A program made the translations under genes and the position numbers. Shown here in pieces: positions 26,669 to 35,784 of a stretch of 64,000 nt of DNA. Below the pieces are notes generated by a model. That model saw only the letters and a program-made list of their open reading frames with translations. It searched no databases and was not told the origin of the DNA. The DNA comes from Pontibacter populi (GTDB lineage Bacteria > Bacteroidota > Bacteroidia > Cytophagales > Hymenobacteraceae): positions 1,426,001 to 1,490,000 of the forward strand of contig NZ_JAHWXQ010000001.1 in NCBI RefSeq assembly GCF_019336435.1. Reading direction: 5' to 3'. How positions within the stretch are numbered: position 1 is the first letter of the stretch; the number at the start of each line of letters is the position of its first letter.

Positions 26669-29521
26669 TTAATAATTGTTTTTGAAGAAAGTCTGGTATG
26701 CTTCTACATCTTTCTTCTGCATAAATTTACTATAGTTGGCAGAAGATATGACAAAGGTAACGAATTCTATGCCTCTAATTGTACCAACCGGAGCCTGCGG
26801 CCCTTTTTGTTTAATATTATAAGACTTGGCAGTTTTCAGATCGTTAATAGAGCGGCCTACTAGCATTGTTTTACCAGTTGCAAAAGGCTCTTCCGTTATA
26901 GTTAAGTTCTCAGCCTTAAAGAACCTGTTATTGTACTGCTGATACTTGGCAACTATATCTTTAAAAGAAGCATGCCCTGTCGGATAGATCAACACAAAAT
27001 AATAAGCACTGTCGGGTTCCGAACTATAGGCCATCGGGTCAGGAGCTGGTAAGCTGGCTGCTACTGCTGCGGAATCCGGCAGGTCTGATGTATCAGGCAT
27101 CGTGGAAGCTGGCTGCGCTATAGTTGCGGTGTCTTTAACAGCTGTCGTATCGGCTATAGTTGGCTGTGTAGTGTCAGGTTGCTGCTTAGCTATAGTTGTT
27201 GGCTGCGCTGATGCTGTAGATGCAATAATTGTGCTAACTTTCTCTTCCGGCGTAAGCGATGACGTTGCATCTTTATCCTTAGGGGTTGTTACAGCAGGTG
27301 CTTCTTTGCGCAACTGGTTCTTTTGCTCCAGCGAACTATAGGTTGCCAGCAGTTTGGTTACGTTCGTCTGCAACGAGCTAGCAGGGTAAGTTTTCTGAAA
27401 TCTTTCCAGTTGCTGCTTTAACTCCTGTGGCTCTTTGGTTCGGGCCGTAATTAATATTTCCAGGTAAGCTGTTTTGTCCTGTATATCGCTGTGCGGATAC
27501 TGGCTTACCAGTTGATTCACGATCTGCTGCGCCATTTTATAGTCAGCATCCTCATAGTAAGTGTAAGCAGAGTCATAGAGCGTGTGCGCTTTCAGGTTCT
27601 CAGCAGCATTTTTGCTCATAAAGTCAGCATCATCTACCAGCTGCGCAAATGAGGATTTCGGGAACTGCTGCTTTATTTTGTTATAGTATACCTGTTTCTG
27701 TGCTTCATTATTTGCCTTGCTATAGATCAGGTACAGTGCATAGTAAGTTTCAGCGGCATGCTCGGTGTTCGGGAAACGCTTTAGTAGCTGCTCGTATGTT
27801 TCGGTAGCCTTTTCAGAGTTTTTCAGGTTCTGGTTATAGATGTTGCCCAGTGTAAACAAGGCCTCCTCCACCATCTTCTCAGATCGCTGAATGGCGGCTG
27901 TAGTAAGCGGAATATCCTGTAAATAGGTCTGGATCTGGGCCTCGGCTCTTGCTTCCGGGCTTATAGTTGAATCGGCTGCGGCTATAGTTTGATCTGGTGT
28001 TTGTTGCGCTACCTGCTGCTGGCCACCGCTTTCCCCACGGCTTCTGATTCGCCAGAAATCCTGTAATGGCCGGTCGCCCCAAATGCGTATAAACTCTGAA
28101 CGCGCACTTGCCATCGCAGCAGGGTTATCGAAATACCAAACTCCCGCCGAGTTTGTGGTCGGATTAAAAGCTACGGCATCGTTGGAGTTAATGCCGGATC
28201 GGCGCTGTTCTTTCTGGGTTTGGGATTGCTGCTGCTGGCGTGCCAGTACCTGCTGTCGGTCTTCTTCCTCGCGCTGTACCAACTGCTGCAGAAAAGTCAT
28301 CCTGTCTGATTCGCTCATGCGCGCAATGCGTTGCAAACTGTCCTGTGTCTGGATCGTGTTATACTGCGTGGCAAAGGCTGTAAGCACATCACGGCGTTCA
28401 GCTACAGCTTCGTACTCTGGGGCAGTTTTAGGGTACACCTGTACGGCGCTGTCGTAATAAGCCTGTGCCATGTTGTACTTGCCCAGGTGGTCAAAGTAGA
28501 TTTTTCCGGCCAGCAGGTAACTATAGGCTTTCTGGTTTGGCAATGAGCCCCGCTCTTTAATAGATCGCTGCAGGTAAGTAAGGGCTTTCTCGAAATTCTC
28601 TTTCCGGAGCTCGAACTGCGCCATTTCGTACAGGATCTTGTCCTTGTACTCCACATTCTTCTCATCCTTCAGCATCTTCTCATAAAAGCCGGCAATGCGT
28701 TCCTGGTCCTGCTCATCGCTCAGTTCCGAAACCTGGCCAATGTACAGCCTGCTGAAAAAGCCCAAGTCGTAAGGCGGGTTGCGCTTTAAGATCCTGCTAT
28801 ATTGTTTGTATGCTTCTTTGTCCTGGTCAGTGGACTGGTATAGTTGCGCCAGCACAAACCTTACGCGCGACTGGGCATCTTTTTCTTCAAAGTTCGGGAT
28901 AGATAAGGCCAGGTTTTCGATTACGGCAGCGGTATCGCCCAGCATGCGGTGGTATTGCGCACGGGCCAGGTATAGTTCGCGGGCATTATCTTTATTAAGC
29001 CGTTCGCGGCGCAGCAGTTCCGACACCTGATTAGCGTTATCTTCCTCGCCCATCTGCAGATACGTACGCATCAGCCAGACCAAGGCCTCGTGCCGGGCGT
29101 CTTTATCCTTACTTATGGTATTGGCATATTTAAACGTACGGGCTGCATCAGCAAAATCGAGCTGGTAGTAGCGCGCTCTGCCTATCAATATGTAGCTGTC
29201 ATCAATCCACTTGCTGTTTTTATGGTATTGGATCGGGAACGAAGCTTTTTTTACGATATCTTCCAGGTCGGCGGCAGCAGCTTTGGCGGTAGTAGAATCT
29301 ATAGTTGGGTAAAGGGGAATAACCTGATTATAGTCGTATTGCATTTGTGCCTGTAGCGCTTCTTCTACGGCACGTAGTTTTTCCCGGGCCAGAAAATAGC
29401 CGTTATACCTGGCTGTAGTGTTGTGGTAGGTTTTGCTCAGCGGATTCGAACGTTCCACGGAGCACCCAACAGACAGCAGGGCAATGAACAGGACAAAAAG
29501 GTATAAAGTGTTTTGCTTCAA
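26669..29521 (-). CDS. porW: Type IX secretion lipoprotein PorW/SprE (TPR protein)
   Basis: Tetratricopeptide-repeat lipoprotein needed for type IX secretion, thought to link the PorK/N ring to the outer-membrane translocon. About 950 residues. Start appears to be TTG (29519-29521): no in-frame ATG is near, yet the signal peptide and lipobox (LLSVGCS) begin at once. After Cys comes SVERSNPLSKTYHNTTARYNGYFLAREKL, the family signature, then many TPR units (about 60-380 and 560-760). A Thr/Pro/Gln linker (about 765-840) is partly built from repeated T-I-A encoded by AACTATAG words. A second low-complexity region near 455-520 has poly-Gln character. Confidence 0.88.
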   Translation of the reverse strand: MKQNTLYLFVLFIALLSVGCSVERSNPLSKTYHNTTARYNGYFLAREKLRAVEEALQAQMQYDYNQVIPLYPTIDSTTAKAAAADLEDIVKKASFPIQYHKNSKWIDDSYILIGRARYYQLDFADAARTFKYANTISKDKDARHEALVWLMRTYLQMGEEDNANQVSELLRRERLNKDNARELYLARAQYHRMLGDTAAVIENLALSIPNFEEKDAQSRVRFVLAQLYQSTDQDKEAYKQYSRILKRNPPYDLGFFSRLYIGQVSELSDEQDQERIAGFYEKMLKDEKNVEYKDKILYEMAQFELRKENFEKALTYLQRSIKERGSLPNQKAYSYLLAGKIYFDHLGKYNMAQAYYDSAVQVYPKTAPEYEAVAERRDVLTAFATQYNTIQTQDSLQRIARMSESDRMTFLQQLVQREEEDRQQVLARQQQQSQTQKEQRRSGINSNDAVAFNPTTNSAGVWYFDNPAAMASARSEFIRIWGDRPLQDFWRIRSRGESGGQQQVAQQTPDQTIAAADSTISPEARAEAQIQTYLQDIPLTTAAIQRSEKMVEEALFTLGNIYNQNLKNSEKATETYEQLLKRFPNTEHAAETYYALYLIYSKANNEAQKQVYYNKIKQQFPKSSFAQLVDDADFMSKNAAENLKAHTLYDSAYTYYEDADYKMAQQIVNQLVSQYPHSDIQDKTAYLEILITARTKEPQELKQQLERFQKTYPASSLQTNVTKLLATYSSLEQKNQLRKEAPAVTTPKDKDATSSLTPEEKVSTIIASTASAQPTTIAKQQPDTTQPTIADTTAVKDTATIAQPASTMPDTSDLPDSAAVAASLPAPDPMAYSSEPDSAYYFVLIYPTGHASFKDIVAKYQQYNNRFFKAENLTITEEPFATGKTMLVGRSINDLKTAKSYNIKQKGPQAPVGTIRGIEFVTFVISSANYSKFMQKKDVEAYQTFFKNNY

Positions 29522-29835
29522 GTTATCTCGTGATGCGGATATTTATGGCCAGGTAATAAAAATAACGTTGCGGCTGGTTTGTAAAGTATAAGGTGTTGCA
29601 CAACAAAACCGCATACGCACCCGCCTGTAACTGGTTTAGCCAACCCATCTCCTACAAAAATACACTAATATATAATATAAGGAACAGCTTAAGGTGCCAG
29701 TATATGAACTATATGGAAAAGCTTTTGGTTTCAGGCGGGGTTAATGAACTATAAATACAGGCAACTCAATTGCTTATTTATCAGTTACAGCAGTTTACAT
29801 CAAAAAAAGACGTAATTTTGCACAAAATTTAATCT
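29522..29835. other. Intergenic region upstream of the atp operon
   Basis: 314 bases between divergent porW and atpZ. No RNA gene seen. One AACTATA at about 29747 and a promoter-like TAATTTTG near the end are the only recognisable elements. Confidence 0.5.
29813..29820 (+). promoter_or_regulatory. Putative -7 element for the atp operon
   Basis: TAATTTTG, matching TAnnTTTG, 15 bases before the atpZ ATG. No good -33 TTTG at the standard spacing, so only moderate support. Confidence 0.45.
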
Positions 29836-30063
29836 ATGGCAGCTACTCCCGAAGATGAAAAGAACGATGGCGGTATAAAACCATACCTGAAATACTCAGG
29901 ACTGGCTTTTCAGATGATCGGGGTAATGGTGCTGGCAGCCTGGGGCGGTATGAAACTGGACGAGCATTTTGCCACCAAGAATCCGTGGTTCACAATCAGT
30001 TTGCTGCTGATAGCTGTTGTAACCTCTATTGTTTTGGTTATACTTTCCTTAAATAAAAAATAA
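29836..30063 (+). CDS. AtpZ/AtpI family F0 assembly protein
   Basis: 75-residue membrane protein heading the operon. Two helices (about 25-43, AFQMIGVMVLAAWGGMKLD, and 53-71). The GVMVLAAWGGMKLDEHF pattern is typical of AtpZ/AtpI proteins that help assemble the c-ring or import Mg for it. Six bases before the next gene. Confidence 0.85.
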   Translation: MAATPEDEKNDGGIKPYLKYSGLAFQMIGVMVLAAWGGMKLDEHFATKNPWFTISLLLIAVVTSIVLVILSLNKK

Positions 30064-30069
30064 GTACCT

Positions 30070-30459
30070 GTGAATTTTCTTAAAAAGCTTGCGTTGTATT
30101 CGCTGATTATTGGGTTGCTGATTGGGGGACTGCAGTTTTATACTGGTAACCAGTTGGTCCATAACCACGTGTGGTGGCTGTTCGGGTTTATGGTTATAGT
30201 TACGGCACTTACCTTTTATGTTTCCCGCCTGGGCGTAAGCTACGACAGCGATAACTTTCAGCTCTATTATTTTGGCTCTATGGGCTTCCGGATGATTCTG
30301 AGCATTGCTCTTATATTTATATATGTGTTTATGTTCTCAGAGAACGAGCTGCAGTTTGTGCTCAACTTCTTTGTGTTATATTTTCTATTTACCGGGTTTG
30401 AAATTTACAGCTTATTGGCTAACTTCGCACCGCAATTGAAAAAGCAAGACGAAGTATAA
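30070..30459 (+). CDS. AtpI-like membrane protein of the atp operon
   Basis: 129 residues, four membrane helices (about 8-25, 35-52, 73-92, 98-118). Start is GTG at 30070. Small four-helix proteins in this slot of the Bacteroidetes atp operon are treated as ATP synthase subunit I-like. No catalytic motif. Between atpZ (6 bases) and atpB (38 bases). Confidence 0.75.
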   Translation: MNFLKKLALYSLIIGLLIGGLQFYTGNQLVHNHVWWLFGFMVIVTALTFYVSRLGVSYDSDNFQLYYFGSMGFRMILSIALIFIYVFMFSENELQFVLNFFVLYFLFTGFEIYSLLANFAPQLKKQDEV

Positions 30460-30497
30460 ATTGTTTCTTTACAACCATTGCTTCTAACTATCTCTTA

Positions 30498-31529
30498 ATG
30501 AAGAAGTTATTTATTTTACTGTTTTCCTTCTTAACGATAACGGCTCAGGCTGCATCTTCGGAGGGTGAAGAATTCAAGCCAGGTGAGATGATTACACATC
30601 ACATCGCAGATGATTATACCTGGTATTTTGCTGACGGCGTAGTGCTTTACTTGCCTGTTATTCTGATAGATAACGGTCAGGTGAATGTGTTTTCGTCAAG
30701 TAACTTCTATAACGAAGCGCATGAGGTAGTGCCTTACAAAGGATATGTAATGGAGCACGGGCATATTTACAGAGCAAATGCTGCCGGCGAGGCTTCAGAG
30801 GATAAAGCAGGTCTGTATGACTTCTCTATCACGAAGAACGTGGCTTCTATGTTTGTAAGTGTTGCCCTGATGTTCTTTGTATTCTTCTCTATTTCAGGTA
30901 GCTACAAGAAAAACGCAGGCAGAGCGCCTCGCGGTATGCAGTCGTTCTTTGAGCCGATCGTCATCTTTATTCGTGATGAAATAGCGAAAGCGAACATTGG
31001 TCCGAAGTATGAGCGCTATATGCCATACCTGCTGACGGTCTTCTTCTTTATCTGGTTTAACAACCTGCTGGGCTTAATGCCGGGTGGTGCCAACTTAACC
31101 GGTAACATCGCTGTGACACTGGTTCTGGCAGCTATGACGCTTCTTATCACCGTGTTTAGCGGTAACAAAAGCTACTGGGGCCACATCTTCGCAACACCTG
31201 GTGTTCCGAAATGGCTTGCTCCTATCATGATCCCGGTTGAATTGATCGGTATCTTTACAAAGCCTTTTTCCCTGATGGTGCGACTTTTTGCTAACATCAC
31301 GGCAGGTCACATTATCATTCTTTCCCTGTTCAGCTTGATCTTTATTTTCAAGAGCGTTGCCGTTGGTCCGTTGAGCGTGGCGTTTGCTGTCTTCATGAAC
31401 TTCCTGGAGTTGTTCGTGGCGCTGTTACAGGCTTATATCTTTACCTTGCTTTCTGCCATGTATTTTGGCGGAGCTGTTGAAGAACACGACCATGTGGATG
31501 ACATGGGACATGGCGACGGCGGTCATTAA
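30498..31529 (+). CDS. atpB: ATP synthase F0 subunit a
   Basis: Forms the proton half-channels against the c-ring. 343 residues, about 90 longer than the E. coli protein because of an N-terminal signal-like helix (1-18, ending TAQA) and an approximately 95-residue periplasmic part with many acidic and His residues (EGEEFKPGEMITHHIADDYT). The membrane domain includes FSLMVRLFANITAGH, whose Arg faces the c-ring carboxylate. Ends in a His/Asp-rich tail (EEHDHVDDMGHGDGGH), possibly metal-binding. Extended forms are known in Bacteroidetes. Confidence 0.96.
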   Translation: MKKLFILLFSFLTITAQAASSEGEEFKPGEMITHHIADDYTWYFADGVVLYLPVILIDNGQVNVFSSSNFYNEAHEVVPYKGYVMEHGHIYRANAAGEASEDKAGLYDFSITKNVASMFVSVALMFFVFFSISGSYKKNAGRAPRGMQSFFEPIVIFIRDEIAKANIGPKYERYMPYLLTVFFFIWFNNLLGLMPGGANLTGNIAVTLVLAAMTLLITVFSGNKSYWGHIFATPGVPKWLAPIMIPVELIGIFTKPFSLMVRLFANITAGHIIILSLFSLIFIFKSVAVGPLSVAFAVFMNFLELFVALLQAYIFTLLSAMYFGGAVEEHDHVDDMGHGDGGH

Positions 31530-31547
31530 TTTGAATTCTTTTTTTAA

Positions 31548-31823
<276 letters not shown>

Positions 31824-31836
31824 TAATAGCTTTTGC

Positions 31837-31876
31837 AGATCTCACGTCCGGACGAATGGTCCGGACGATGAGGTCT
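31837..31876 (+). promoter_or_regulatory. Intra-operon stem-loop between atpE and atpF
   Basis: A 17-bp stem: AGATCTCA+CGTCCGGAC (31837-31853) pairs with GTCCGGACG-A-TGAGGTCT (31859-31876), one bulged A and one G-U pair, loop GAATG. No T-run follows, so it looks like an RNA-stability or attenuation element rather than a terminator. It would favour extra atpE, which is needed in many copies. Confidence 0.8.
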
Positions 31877-31959
31877 AAAGTAGTAAAATAGTTAAAGAAC
31901 CTGTATTGCAGTAGCAAACAGGAAGCTAAATAAAATCATAAAAGAAAGTTTCTAAAACA

Positions 31960-32454
31960 ATGGAATTAGTAACCCCTGGATTTGGTCTGATTTTCTGGCA
32001 GTTAGTGACGTTCCTGATCGTTCTGTTCCTGCTTACAAAATTTGCCTGGAAGCCAATCATGAACGCACTACGCGAGCGTGAGACTTCTATCGAAAACGCA
32101 TTGAGCGCTGCAGAAAAGGCAAAACTTGAAATGCAAGGCTTAAAAACTGAGAACGAGAAACTGTTGGCTGAAGCACGTTTAGAGCGTGACAAGATTCTGA
32201 AAGAAGCATCGGATGCTGGTAACGCACTGGTAGAAAATGCAAGAAACAAAGCTAACGAAGAAGGTTCTCGCATGATTGCACAGGCCCGTGAAGCAATTGA
32301 GAATGAAAAGCGTGCCGCTATCACAGAAGTGAAGAATATGGCTGCTGCTCTTTCAGTTGATATCGCAGAGCGCATCCTGAGAAAAGAGCTGAACGATCCG
32401 CAGGCACAGCAAGCCCTGGCACAGGATTATATTCGTGAAGTAACGCTTAACTAA
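31960..32454 (+). CDS. atpF: ATP synthase F0 subunit b
   Basis: Peripheral stalk of the synthase. 164 residues: one N-terminal membrane helix (about 8-28) and a long charged helix, coiled-coil-like, with EKAKLEMQGLKTENEKLLAEA. Family-typical length. 136 bases separate it from atpE, holding the stem-loop. Confidence 0.95.
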   Translation: MELVTPGFGLIFWQLVTFLIVLFLLTKFAWKPIMNALRERETSIENALSAAEKAKLEMQGLKTENEKLLAEARLERDKILKEASDAGNALVENARNKANEEGSRMIAQAREAIENEKRAAITEVKNMAAALSVDIAERILRKELNDPQAQQALAQDYIREVTLN

Positions 32455-32508
32455 AAATAAAACGGATGGTGCTGTAAAAGGCGCCGGCCATACTTTATAA
32501 AAAGCAAT

Positions 32509-33066
32509 ATGTCAGAATTAAGAGTTGCTTCCAGATACGCGAAGTCGCTGATTGAGCTGGCTGCGGAGAAAGGAGTTTTAGAGCAGGTGCATGATGACAT
32601 GAAACTGTTTACAAGCGTAGTTTCCCAGAACAGAGGCTTTCAGATGCTGTTGCACAACCCGATTGTGAAGTCAGATAAAAAACTGGCGGTTATCAATGGC
32701 GTGTTTAAAGGAAAAGTGAATGAATTGACACTTTCTTTCTTTAACATAGTAGCCCGCAAAAGCCGTGAGTCTATACTGGAGTTTGTAGCAACAGAGTTTG
32801 AGAAGCAGTACAACGTAATGAAAGGGATACAGCGTGCCAGCGTAACATCGGCAGCACCACTCTCTCCTGCATTGCGTCAGCAGCTTGGTGAAAAACTGGC
32901 TAACGAAACTGGTAAAACTATACAGTTAGAAGAAATGATCGATCCAAGCCTTATTGGCGGCTTTGTACTGAAAGTAGGCGACAAACAGATCGATAGCTCT
33001 GTGAAATACAGCCTTCGCAAGCTTAGAAATAATTTTAAAGACAACTCCTATATTAATAAACTATAA
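32509..33066 (+). CDS. atpH: ATP synthase F1 subunit delta
   Basis: Connects the peripheral stalk to F1. 185 residues; starts [23 protein letters not shown] and ends [29 protein letters not shown], both signature regions. Two bases before atpA. Confidence 0.95.
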   Translation: MSELRVASRYAKSLIELAAEKGVLEQVHDDMKLFTSVVSQNRGFQMLLHNPIVKSDKKLAVINGVFKGKVNELTLSFFNIVARKSRESILEFVATEFEKQYNVMKGIQRASVTSAAPLSPALRQQLGEKLANETGKTIQLEEMIDPSLIGGFVLKVGDKQIDSSVKYSLRKLRNNFKDNSYINKL

Positions 33067-33068
33067 TC

Positions 33069-34649
33069 ATGGCAGAAGTAAGACCTGATGAAGTATCAGC
33101 CATACTAAGAGAGCAGCTTTCCGGCTTCCGTTCTGAGGCAGAACTGGAAGAGGTAGGTACAGTACTGCAAGTGGGTGACGGTGTCGCTCGTATCTATGGC
33201 CTTTCCAGAGCACAGTCTGGTGAACTTTTAGAGTTTGAGAACGGACTTCAGGCGCTTGTTCTGAACCTGGAAGAAGACAATGTAGGTGCCGTAATGCTTG
33301 GCGACTACAGCGAAATTAAAGAAGGCGCGACAGTAAGAAGAACAAACCGCATCGCTTCAGTTAAAGTAGGTGATGGTATCATTGGCCGTGTGGTTAACAC
33401 ACTTGGTCAGCCTATAGATGGTCGCGGACCGATTGCTGGTGATTTATATGAGATGCCACTGGAGCGTAAAGCACCAGGTGTTATCTTCCGTCAGCCGGTA
33501 AACGAGCCAATGCAGACTGGTATCAAAGCGATCGACTCTATGATTCCGATCGGCCGTGGTCAGCGTGAGCTTATCATCGGTGACCGCCAGACTGGTAAAT
33601 CAGCTGTTGCGATCGATACAATCCTGAACCAGCGCGAGTTCTTTGAAAAAGGAAAGCCTGTATTCTGTATTTATGTAGCAGTTGGCCAGAAAGCATCTAC
33701 AGTAGCACAGGTTGTTAAAGCCTTGACTGAAGGTGGTGCTATGGACTACACTGTAGTTGTTGCAGCTTCAGCTTCTGATCCGGCTCCAATGCAGTTTTTT
33801 GCTCCATTTACAGGTGCTGCAATCGGTGAGTTCTTCCGTGATACTGGTCGTCCTGCACTGGTTGTTTATGATGACCTTTCTAAGCAGGCGGTAGCTTACC
33901 GTGAAGTGTCTCTTCTTCTAAGAAGACCTCCGGGACGTGAAGCTTATCCAGGTGACGTATTCTATCTGCACTCTCGTTTATTAGAGCGTGCTGCTAAGAT
34001 CAACGCATCTGATGAGATCGCAAGCAACATGAACGACTTACCAGAGTCTATCCGTCATTTAGTGAAAGGTGGTGGTTCTTTAACTGCACTTCCTATCATC
34101 GAGACGCAGGCTGGTGACGTTTCTGCTTATATCCCAACTAACGTAATTTCGATTACAGATGGTCAGATCTTCCTTGAGACGAACCTTTTCAACTCAGGTA
34201 TCCGTCCGGCGATCAACGTAGGTATTTCGGTATCGCGTGTGGGTGGTAACGCTCAGATCAAGGCGATGAAGAAAGTATCTGGTACACTGAAGCTTGATCA
34301 GGCGCAGTTCCGTGAACTGGAAGCGTTTGCTAAATTCGGTTCTGACCTGGATGCTGCTACCAAGCTTACAATTGAGCGTGGTCGTCGTAACCTGGAAATC
34401 CTGAAGCAGCCACAGTTCTCTCCGGTATCGGTTGAAGAGCAGGTAGCGATTATTTACTGCGCTACAAATGGTTTGCTGGATGATGTTCCGGTGAATGAAG
34501 TGAGAACTTTTGAGAAAGATTTCCTGCGTACCATGCGTGCTCAGCACGAAGGAACCCTGAATGCATTGTTAGCCGGTAAACTGGATGACGAAACAACAGG
34601 TGTTATCCGTCAGGTAGCAAGAGAGCTTTCATCTAAATACAAGAAGTAA
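33069..34649 (+). CDS. atpA: ATP synthase F1 subunit alpha
   Basis: Non-catalytic nucleotide-binding subunit of F1. 526 residues. P-loop GDRQTGKSA (about 170-178), the [33 protein letters not shown] segment, and [14 protein letters not shown] with the arginine finger. No CTATAGTT/AACTATA word occurs in its 1.58 kb, in contrast to most neighbours, probably because its codons are under strong selection. Confidence 0.98.
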   Translation: MAEVRPDEVSAILREQLSGFRSEAELEEVGTVLQVGDGVARIYGLSRAQSGELLEFENGLQALVLNLEEDNVGAVMLGDYSEIKEGATVRRTNRIASVKVGDGIIGRVVNTLGQPIDGRGPIAGDLYEMPLERKAPGVIFRQPVNEPMQTGIKAIDSMIPIGRGQRELIIGDRQTGKSAVAIDTILNQREFFEKGKPVFCIYVAVGQKASTVAQVVKALTEGGAMDYTVVVAASASDPAPMQFFAPFTGAAIGEFFRDTGRPALVVYDDLSKQAVAYREVSLLLRRPPGREAYPGDVFYLHSRLLERAAKINASDEIASNMNDLPESIRHLVKGGGSLTALPIIETQAGDVSAYIPTNVISITDGQIFLETNLFNSGIRPAINVGISVSRVGGNAQIKAMKKVSGTLKLDQAQFRELEAFAKFGSDLDAATKLTIERGRRNLEILKQPQFSPVSVEEQVAIIYCATNGLLDDVPVNEVRTFEKDFLRTMRAQHEGTLNALLAGKLDDETTGVIRQVARELSSKYKK

Positions 34650-34668
34650 TTTTTAAGTTATGCGTTAG

Positions 34669-34696
34669 GGGTTAGGAAGTTTAAAACTTCTTAGCC
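34669..34696 (+). promoter_or_regulatory. Hairpin between atpA and atpG
   Basis: GGTTAGGAAGTTTT (34669-34682) faces AAAACTTCTTAGCC (34683-34696): 14 pairs counting two G-U, of which the innermost open into a TTAA loop. No T run follows, so read-through is expected. The left arm resembles the heptad repeats elsewhere. Confidence 0.6.
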
Positions 34697-34724
34697 TTTA
34701 ACTTTTGCTCATAACAAAAACTAT

Positions 34725-35615
34725 ATGGCAAGTTTAAAAGAGGTTAGAAGCCGCATTACATCGGTATCGTCGACACAGCAGATCACAAAAGCCATGAAAA
34801 TGGTGGCGGCTGCCAAGCTAAGACGTGCGCAGGATAATATCATGCGTATGCGCCCTTACGCGCAACGCTTAAGCGGTATACTTGCTAACCTGTCTTCGCT
34901 TACCGAAGGATCAGTAGAAAATAGATATTCTGTAAAACGTGATGTGAACAGAGTGCTTATCATCGCTGTAACTTCTGACCGTGGTCTGGCAGGTGCTTTT
35001 AACTCCAACATTATCAAAGCTGTTACCACACTGGCTACTGGCAAGTATAGCAGCCAGCTGGAAGCCGGTAATGTTACCTTCTTAACGATAGGTAAAAAAG
35101 GTTATGAGGCCCTTACCAAGCGTGGATACAATGTGATCGGCGATTACAATACGATCTTTACAAACCTTTCTTTTGATTCTGTTCGTGAAGCTGCAGAACG
35201 CGCCATGGATGGTTTCGTAGACGGTGAGTATGATCAGGTAGAGCTTGTTTACAATGAGTTCAAGAACGTGGCTACGCAGGTTGTTCGTACAGAGCAGTTC
35301 CTTCCAATCGAAGAGCAGCCTGTAGACGATAGCAAAGCAGCAACGCTTGTGGCTGACTATACTTTTGAGCCATCTAAAGAAGAGATCATTCAGGAGCTGA
35401 TACCTAAGTCGCTTAAGATTCAGGTGTACAAAGCTGTGCTTGAATCGAATGCATCTGAGCATGGTGCCCGAATGACAGCCATGGACAAGGCAACTGAAAA
35501 TGCCGGCGAACTGCTGAAGGAGTTAAAGCTTACTTACAACAGGACGCGCCAGGCGGCCATCACGACGGAGATTCTCGAGATCGTGGGTGGTGCAGAGGCC
35601 CTTGCTTCAAAATAA
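34725..35615 (+). CDS. atpG: ATP synthase F1 subunit gamma
   Basis: Central rotor shaft. 296 residues. N-terminal LKEVRSRITSVSSTQQITKAMKMVAAAKLRRAQ and C-terminal MDKATENAGELLKELKLTYNRTRQAAITTEILEIVGGAEAL are the two coiled-coil helices. Last atp gene here: beta (atpD) and epsilon (atpC) are absent, as in many Bacteroidetes where they form a separate locus. Confidence 0.97.
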   Translation: MASLKEVRSRITSVSSTQQITKAMKMVAAAKLRRAQDNIMRMRPYAQRLSGILANLSSLTEGSVENRYSVKRDVNRVLIIAVTSDRGLAGAFNSNIIKAVTTLATGKYSSQLEAGNVTFLTIGKKGYEALTKRGYNVIGDYNTIFTNLSFDSVREAAERAMDGFVDGEYDQVELVYNEFKNVATQVVRTEQFLPIEEQPVDDSKAATLVADYTFEPSKEEIIQELIPKSLKIQVYKAVLESNASEHGARMTAMDKATENAGELLKELKLTYNRTRQAAITTEILEIVGGAEALASK

Positions 35616-35638
35616 CGAAGAAAGAAATACCGATAAAG

Positions 35639-35674
35639 CAGCGCCCATCTCTAAGGTGGGCGCTGTTATTTTGT
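35639..35674 (+). terminator. Terminator of the atp operon
   Basis: CAGCGCCCA (35639-35647 region) pairs with TGGGCGCTG (35657-35665), 9 bp, then a modest T-rich stretch. Confidence 0.75.
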
Positions 35675-35784
35675 ACCAATACCGCCGCGCATTAAATTAC
35701 TGTTAACGTTATTATTTAACTGCAGAAGCGGGCTTAAAACCAGAATGTGTGTTGTAACTTTAACGCAATCACATAAAGGAATAC

